Shown: in pieces, positions 60,591 to 64,000 of the stretch
Layout of the letters: every line of letters begins with the position of its first letter
Numbering within the stretch: position 1 is the first letter of the stretch
NCBI GenBank assembly: GCA_016709305.1
Contig: JADJNA010000055.1
Location: 1 to 64,000 of the forward strand
Source of the DNA: Candidatus Villigracilis saccharophilus
Lineage (GTDB): Bacteria > Chloroflexota > Anaerolineae > Anaerolineales > Villigracilaceae
Direction: 5' to 3'
Length of the DNA: 64,000 nucleotides
Notes under the pieces: generated by a model
What the model was told of the DNA's origin: nothing
The model's database searches: none
Seen by the model: the letters and a program-made list of their open reading frames with translations, nothing else
Made by a program: the position numbers and the translations under genes

Positions 60591-61571
60591 TTATAGGCTA
60601 ATGGGTTTTCCGCTTTTTGCAGATTGTAGCAAGGCTAGGATGACGTTAATGTTTGCGCGACTGTCGGCTAATGAAATGCGCGCGGGCTGGTTGTTCATGA
60701 CCGCGTCGCACATATCTTCCACTTCGCCGAGATACAGTTCGCCGCCCTTGATCTTTATTGTTTGAGTTTTCTCATTTTGAATGAGATGGACCTCGTTCTT
60801 GCGACCGGGCTTAAATGGATTTGGAATGTTCAGAGCGGCATCTGTTCCAACAATTTCCATATAGGATCGGGACGGCGATTGAAATCCGCAATCAAATTGC
60901 ATGTGGATTCCATCTTTGAATCGCATCTGTCCGATGAACGACTCATCGCTTCCGCCCTGACCTTTGACCTGCCAGCCAAATACTTCAACAGGTTCAGCGC
61001 CGACGATCATCCGCGCGTACGAGATGGGGTAGCATCCAACATCCCAAATACTTCCGCCGCCCATTTCTTCCATCCAGCGGTAATTGCCTGCGCGAGTCAA
61101 TGTGAAAGTGAACGCACCTTTGATGAGTTGGATTTTTCCGAGCACTCCGCTCTCTACGATCTCTTTTACTTTCAAAGTTTGTGCGTGGTGGCGATACATG
61201 AATGCTTCGGCCAATACTTTGCCAGTTTCACGCGCGGCTTGACTCATTGCGTCCGCTTCAGCAAGAGTCAACGCAAATGGCTTTTCACACAGAACGTGTT
61301 TTCCTGCGCGCAGGGCTTTGATCGTCCACTCGGCATGCAGCTGATTCGGTAATGAGTTGTAGATCACATCAATTTCAGGGTCGGCGAGCAATGCTTCATA
61401 ACTTCCGTGCGCACGCGGAAGTTTCCATTCGTACGCGTAACTTTCAGCAGTGGAAATGCTCCTCGAAGCAACGGCCAGCAGGCGGGTCCGCTTCGAGGTG
61501 CGCAGGGGTTTGATCAAGGCGCGATTGATTTTTGCGGTCGAGAGCAATCCCCAGTTAAGTATTTTTTCCAT
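60591..61571 (-). CDS. Gfo/Idh/MocA-family NAD(P)-dependent oxidoreductase
   Basis: A 326-residue sugar or cyclitol dehydrogenase-like protein. N-terminal Rossmann start LNWGLLSTAKINRALIKPL, the signature HVLCEKPFALTLAEAD with the catalytic Lys, and a C-terminal alpha/beta domain with IWDVGCYPISYARMI. Similar to trans-1,2-dihydrobenzenediol/1,5-anhydrofructose reductase-like members. Its start overlaps the MFS gene's end by 17 bp, so both belong to one operon of unknown sugar use. Confidence 0.87.
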   Translation of the reverse strand: MEKILNWGLLSTAKINRALIKPLRTSKRTRLLAVASRSISTAESYAYEWKLPRAHGSYEALLADPEIDVIYNSLPNQLHAEWTIKALRAGKHVLCEKPFALTLAEADAMSQAARETGKVLAEAFMYRHHAQTLKVKEIVESGVLGKIQLIKGAFTFTLTRAGNYRWMEEMGGGSIWDVGCYPISYARMIVGAEPVEVFGWQVKGQGGSDESFIGQMRFKDGIHMQFDCGFQSPSRSYMEIVGTDAALNIPNPFKPGRKNEVHLIQNEKTQTIKIKGGELYLGEVEDMCDAVMNNQPARISLADSRANINVILALLQSAKSGKPISL

Positions 61572-62725
61572 TCCGAATCCCTTTCTCTAAAATGTAGGTG
61601 GAAAAAAGCATGATGGTGGTAAAAAGGATCCCGACTGCAAATCCCATTTGCAGTCCCAGTAAATCGCTTGCCCATCCAATAAGCCACGGGCCGAGCATAC
61701 CGCCCAGCCCCGCGAAAGTGAAGAGTATCCCGAGGATGGTATTGGTGTTTTTTGGGTGGTCAACTGATACGGCAGCTGTAAAAGTTGGAAAAATGATCGA
61801 AAAGAAGAGGCCTGTGAGCGGGAGGAAAATGCTGGTGCCGGTGAATGTGCCTATGGTAATGCACAAGAGTGACCCGATGGATGCAAACAAGATCGATCGT
61901 AAGTATCCAAGCCTTTGAACGATAAATCCGCCTCCAAGCCGCCCGACCATCAGCATCGCAAAAAATAGGGACATGCTTTGGGTGCTTGAAGCCACGCTTG
62001 CTCCGCGGATTTCCTGAAGGAAAGTAACCAGCCATGTTCCCATTCCAATCTCGGCGGCTACGTAAAAGGCGATCGCAGAATAAAACCAAGGCAGGTCGCC
62101 TTTGAATGCGATTCCGGCAATGTGCTTGAAATCAATGCTATTTTGTTCGTTCGATTTGGGGAAACGGACAAAGGAAAATAGAAATATGAAGAGCAGGATT
62201 AGGGCGATATCCCAGCGATAGATACCACGCCATGTTATGTTGAGGGAAAATAACCAGCCAGCAAAAAGGGGGGCAAGCAATGAGCCAAGACCATGCAAGA
62301 CTGCCATGAGATTTAGGAAGAGGCCTCTTTTTTCAGGGTGGGCCTCCACGATGGTGGCATTTGCTCCAAGTTCGATCGCACCCAGCCCAAGTCCCATCAG
62401 GAAAAAGAGAACCACCAAGCAATGCAGTACTTTGAAAGGAGCTATACCCGCCAACGCCAAGCGCCAGGAGAACCCCGGCAAAGATGAGGACAGTCTTTAA
62501 TCCGAATTTGTCAGCGAGGAGGCCCGCGATAAAGGATGTGATCAGAAAACCAAAATACTGGCCGAAGAAAATATTTCCGCTCATGCCGTAGGAAATATTT
62601 AAGTCCGCGATCATGGCGGGCAGGGTCGGGCCTTTGAGGTTGTCTGTGAATCCAAAGACGAAGAAGGATAGGAAGCAACCGGCAGTCAACAGGATAATGG
62701 TGGTTTTGGATGGTTTATTTTGCAT
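61555..62725 (-). CDS. MFS transporter (one frameshift)
   Basis: A 12-helix major facilitator of about 389 residues, similar to fucose/glucose permease-like (FHS or Bsc6-type) carriers. N-terminal half: TTIILLTAGCFLSFFVFGF, GQYFGFLITSFIAGLLADKFG (motif A region). C-terminal half: GAIELGANATIVEAHPEKRGLFLNLMAVLHGLGSLLAPLF and FTFAGLGGMLGPWLIGW. One base change near 62,445 breaks the frame; correcting it gives FAGVLLALGVAGIAPFKVL. Likely imports the substrate of the neighbouring dehydrogenase and mutarotase-like proteins. Confidence 0.82.
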
Positions 62726-62733
62726 GATAGATA

Positions 62734-63588
62734 TTATGGAATGGATAGTAATTCATATATTTCCTTCGGCAGGGAATCCAATCCATAAAAAATATCCCAT
62801 GTTTCCAGGTGAGTTATTGAAGCGCCGGGATATAAAATTTTCAATGGTGCGAGACTTTCAAGTTCCACGAACTTGTCATTGCAATATAATTCTGCGTTGC
62901 TGTTGTTGTCAGGGTGAGATACTCCTGAATGCACTTCAAAGGTTTTGCGGAAAAGAATACCGTCCACCCAGTAAGCCATCCAGCCGTGTGAATTGAAGTA
63001 CCCTATTTTGAAGGGAGGAAGAAGCGCATCTGCTTGGAACAAAGTAAATTGGTCCCCCAACTTTAACCGCGGATCGTTGATGCGTGTATAGGGCCAAACT
63101 GAAAACTGACGATTGGGGAGCAATCCTGCTGCGTCCACGTTCCCAACTGGCATCGGTAGAATTACTGTGCCGCCCAAACGGAATTGAGTAATTGCCCATG
63201 GAGCCAATTCCACCGGCCATAACCCATCGTTGGTAAGTGTGTGGGTCAATGTTGCGGACGGTTTATCTGTGGCAAGTTGCACATCGATCCGCTTGCGAAT
63301 CCCTGTGCCGGGTCCTGTTGGAGATTCAAGAGTTACGCCATTTGTACGGTCAGTGAGCTTAAGTTCACCTTTGTCTGGGATATAGGTGCGCGGCATGGCT
63401 TCGGGTGAATGCCATAATCGATGTCCGCCATGAAAATGAAAGTCACCATAAGGGGTGGGGATCGGCGGAAGGCTGCTTGCATCAGCCATCAGGTTCGGTT
63501 TCCCTGCGCAGTAAAGTCCGACGATATGTAATGAATCGGTTAAATATTCTATTTCTAAAAAATCGTTTTTCAAAATGCGTTTGCTCAT
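62734..63588 (-). CDS. Uncharacterised galactose-mutarotase-fold protein
   Basis: A 284-residue all-beta protein. GDFHFHGGHRLWHSPEAMPRTYIPD and WPVELAPWAITQFRLGG are features of the aldose-epimerase-like (mutarotase) superfamily, including conserved His and Trp-rich loops. No signal peptide. Probably binds or isomerises a sugar; the family with HGGHRLWHSPE is known only as hypothetical proteins to me. 8 bp upstream of the MFS gene, in the same operon. Confidence 0.6.
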   Translation of the reverse strand: MSKRILKNDFLEIEYLTDSLHIVGLYCAGKPNLMADASSLPPIPTPYGDFHFHGGHRLWHSPEAMPRTYIPDKGELKLTDRTNGVTLESPTGPGTGIRKRIDVQLATDKPSATLTHTLTNDGLWPVELAPWAITQFRLGGTVILPMPVGNVDAAGLLPNRQFSVWPYTRINDPRLKLGDQFTLFQADALLPPFKIGYFNSHGWMAYWVDGILFRKTFEVHSGVSHPDNNSNAELYCNDKFVELESLAPLKILYPGASITHLETWDIFYGLDSLPKEIYELLSIP

Positions 63589-63611
63589 AAGCGCCTCAGT
63601 TCATTCCAAAA

Positions 63612-64000
63612 TTACCAGTGATTGTGTACCAGACCGCGGACATGCGAATTGTAGATCGAGTGGATTTTTCCCATCACCTCAGGACTCAGGGACGGCAGGT
63701 CTGCCGCTTTGACATTATCTTCTGCCTGCGTGGGATTCTTTGCTCCGGGGATGGCGCATGTCACAGCTTCATGCATCAAGATCCAGCGCAGAGCGAACTG
63801 CGGCATCGTCCAGCCTGCGGGGACAAGCGCTCTCAATTCCTCAACGGCCTTCAAGCCAGTTTCATAATCCACACCCGAGAAGGTTTCGCCGCGATCGAAC
63901 GATTCGCCGTGGCGATTGAAAGCACGATGGTCATCCATCTCAAAAGTGGATTTGAAAGTCAATTTTCCTGTCAACATTCCACTGGCGAGCGGAACGCGCG
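63612..64000 (-). CDS. Aldo/keto reductase (C-terminal part)
   Basis: The last ~129 residues of an NAD(P)H-dependent aldo/keto reductase, running off the right window edge (reading VPLASGMLTGKL from 63,998). TMPQFALRWILMHEAVTCAIPGAKNPTQAEDNVKAADL is the C-terminal NADPH-binding signature of the AKR family. The end is intact (LSPEVMGKIHSIYNSHVRG). In operon with the mutarotase-like, MFS and Gfo/Idh/MocA genes, it suggests a sugar reductase. Confidence 0.85.
   Translation of the reverse strand, partial: RVPLASGMLTGKLTFKSTFEMDDHRAFNRHGESFDRGETFSGVDYETGLKAVEELRALVPAGWTMPQFALRWILMHEAVTCAIPGAKNPTQAEDNVKAADLPSLSPEVMGKIHSIYNSHVRGLVHNHW

Overview
The window reads as a stretch of chromosome from a Gram-type-uncertain, probably anaerobic or facultative heterotroph. 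The gene style (HydBC-type diaphorases, archaeal/eukaryotic-type ProS, pentapeptide-repeat protein, CUT1 maltodextrin importer with alanine/threonine/proline-rich lipoprotein linker, many short dispersed repeats) fits Chloroflexota, most likely Anaerolineae; that placement is inference from gene content only. No rRNA, tRNA, CRISPR array or intact mobile element was recognised. Nearly all genes lie on the minus strand.

Region 1 (1-11,984): one long minus-strand hydrogenase locus. Read in transcription order it starts with a regulatory block (DRTGG protein, CBS-CBS-HATPase protein, DRTGG protein, PHP-domain protein), then a HydC/NuoE, a HATPase protein, a thioredoxin-like ferredoxin and a bifurcation-type HydB/NuoF. 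This is the order known beside [FeFe] hydrogenases, but where HydA should follow there is instead a second NuoE, a second NuoF, a HoxU/NuoG-like protein and the small and large subunits of a [NiFe] hydrogenase (HoxEFUYH-like), running off the left edge. Two related palindromes of Rex/CRP type (14 of 18 positions identical) sit in front of the two transcription starts. The last five genes carry many single-base frameshifts, mostly at short homopolymers, so either the sequence is poor here or the genes are decaying.

Region 2 (12,000-22,900): fdhD, a DUF402 protein, a YHS-like small protein and a GH13 glucosidase in one tight operon; then housekeeping and metabolic singles (GNAT, HAD phosphatase, DHCW-type cupin, nucleoside deaminase, TMEM175 channel, alpha/beta hydrolase, FtcD) with a chimeric cupin/DUF433 pseudogene.

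Region 3 (22,900-34,600): an acetate-type uptake and activation operon (MHS-family transporter and two acetyl-CoA synthetases) led by a strong promoter, a 33-codon small ORF with its own ribosome binding site and a terminator; then UspA, an FAD oxidoreductase, a HEAT-like/hydrolase fusion, ProS, a LOG-family protein and a MazG-like protein.

Region 4 (34,700-44,200): plus-strand CCA-adding enzyme, inositol-phosphatase-like protein and DUF2726/zinc-ribbon protein; a GbsR-controlled minus operon with a perfect 18-bp operator; a decayed tyrosine recombinase; feoAB with two tandem 16-bp palindromes; an M20 amidohydrolase and an NTF2-like protein.

Region 5 (44,300-51,300): accessory-looking genes (pentapeptide-repeat protein with a TIR-like C-terminal domain, a lipoprotein, an ICMT-family methyltransferase, a large frameshifted membrane protein) separated by three copies of one dispersed repeat.

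Region 6 (51,300-64,000): alpha-glucan utilisation: two GH13 enzymes, MalGFE-type ABC importer, ROK repressor, MsmK/UgpC ATPase, and a second sugar set (Gfo/Idh/MocA dehydrogenase, MFS transporter, mutarotase-fold protein, aldo/keto reductase).
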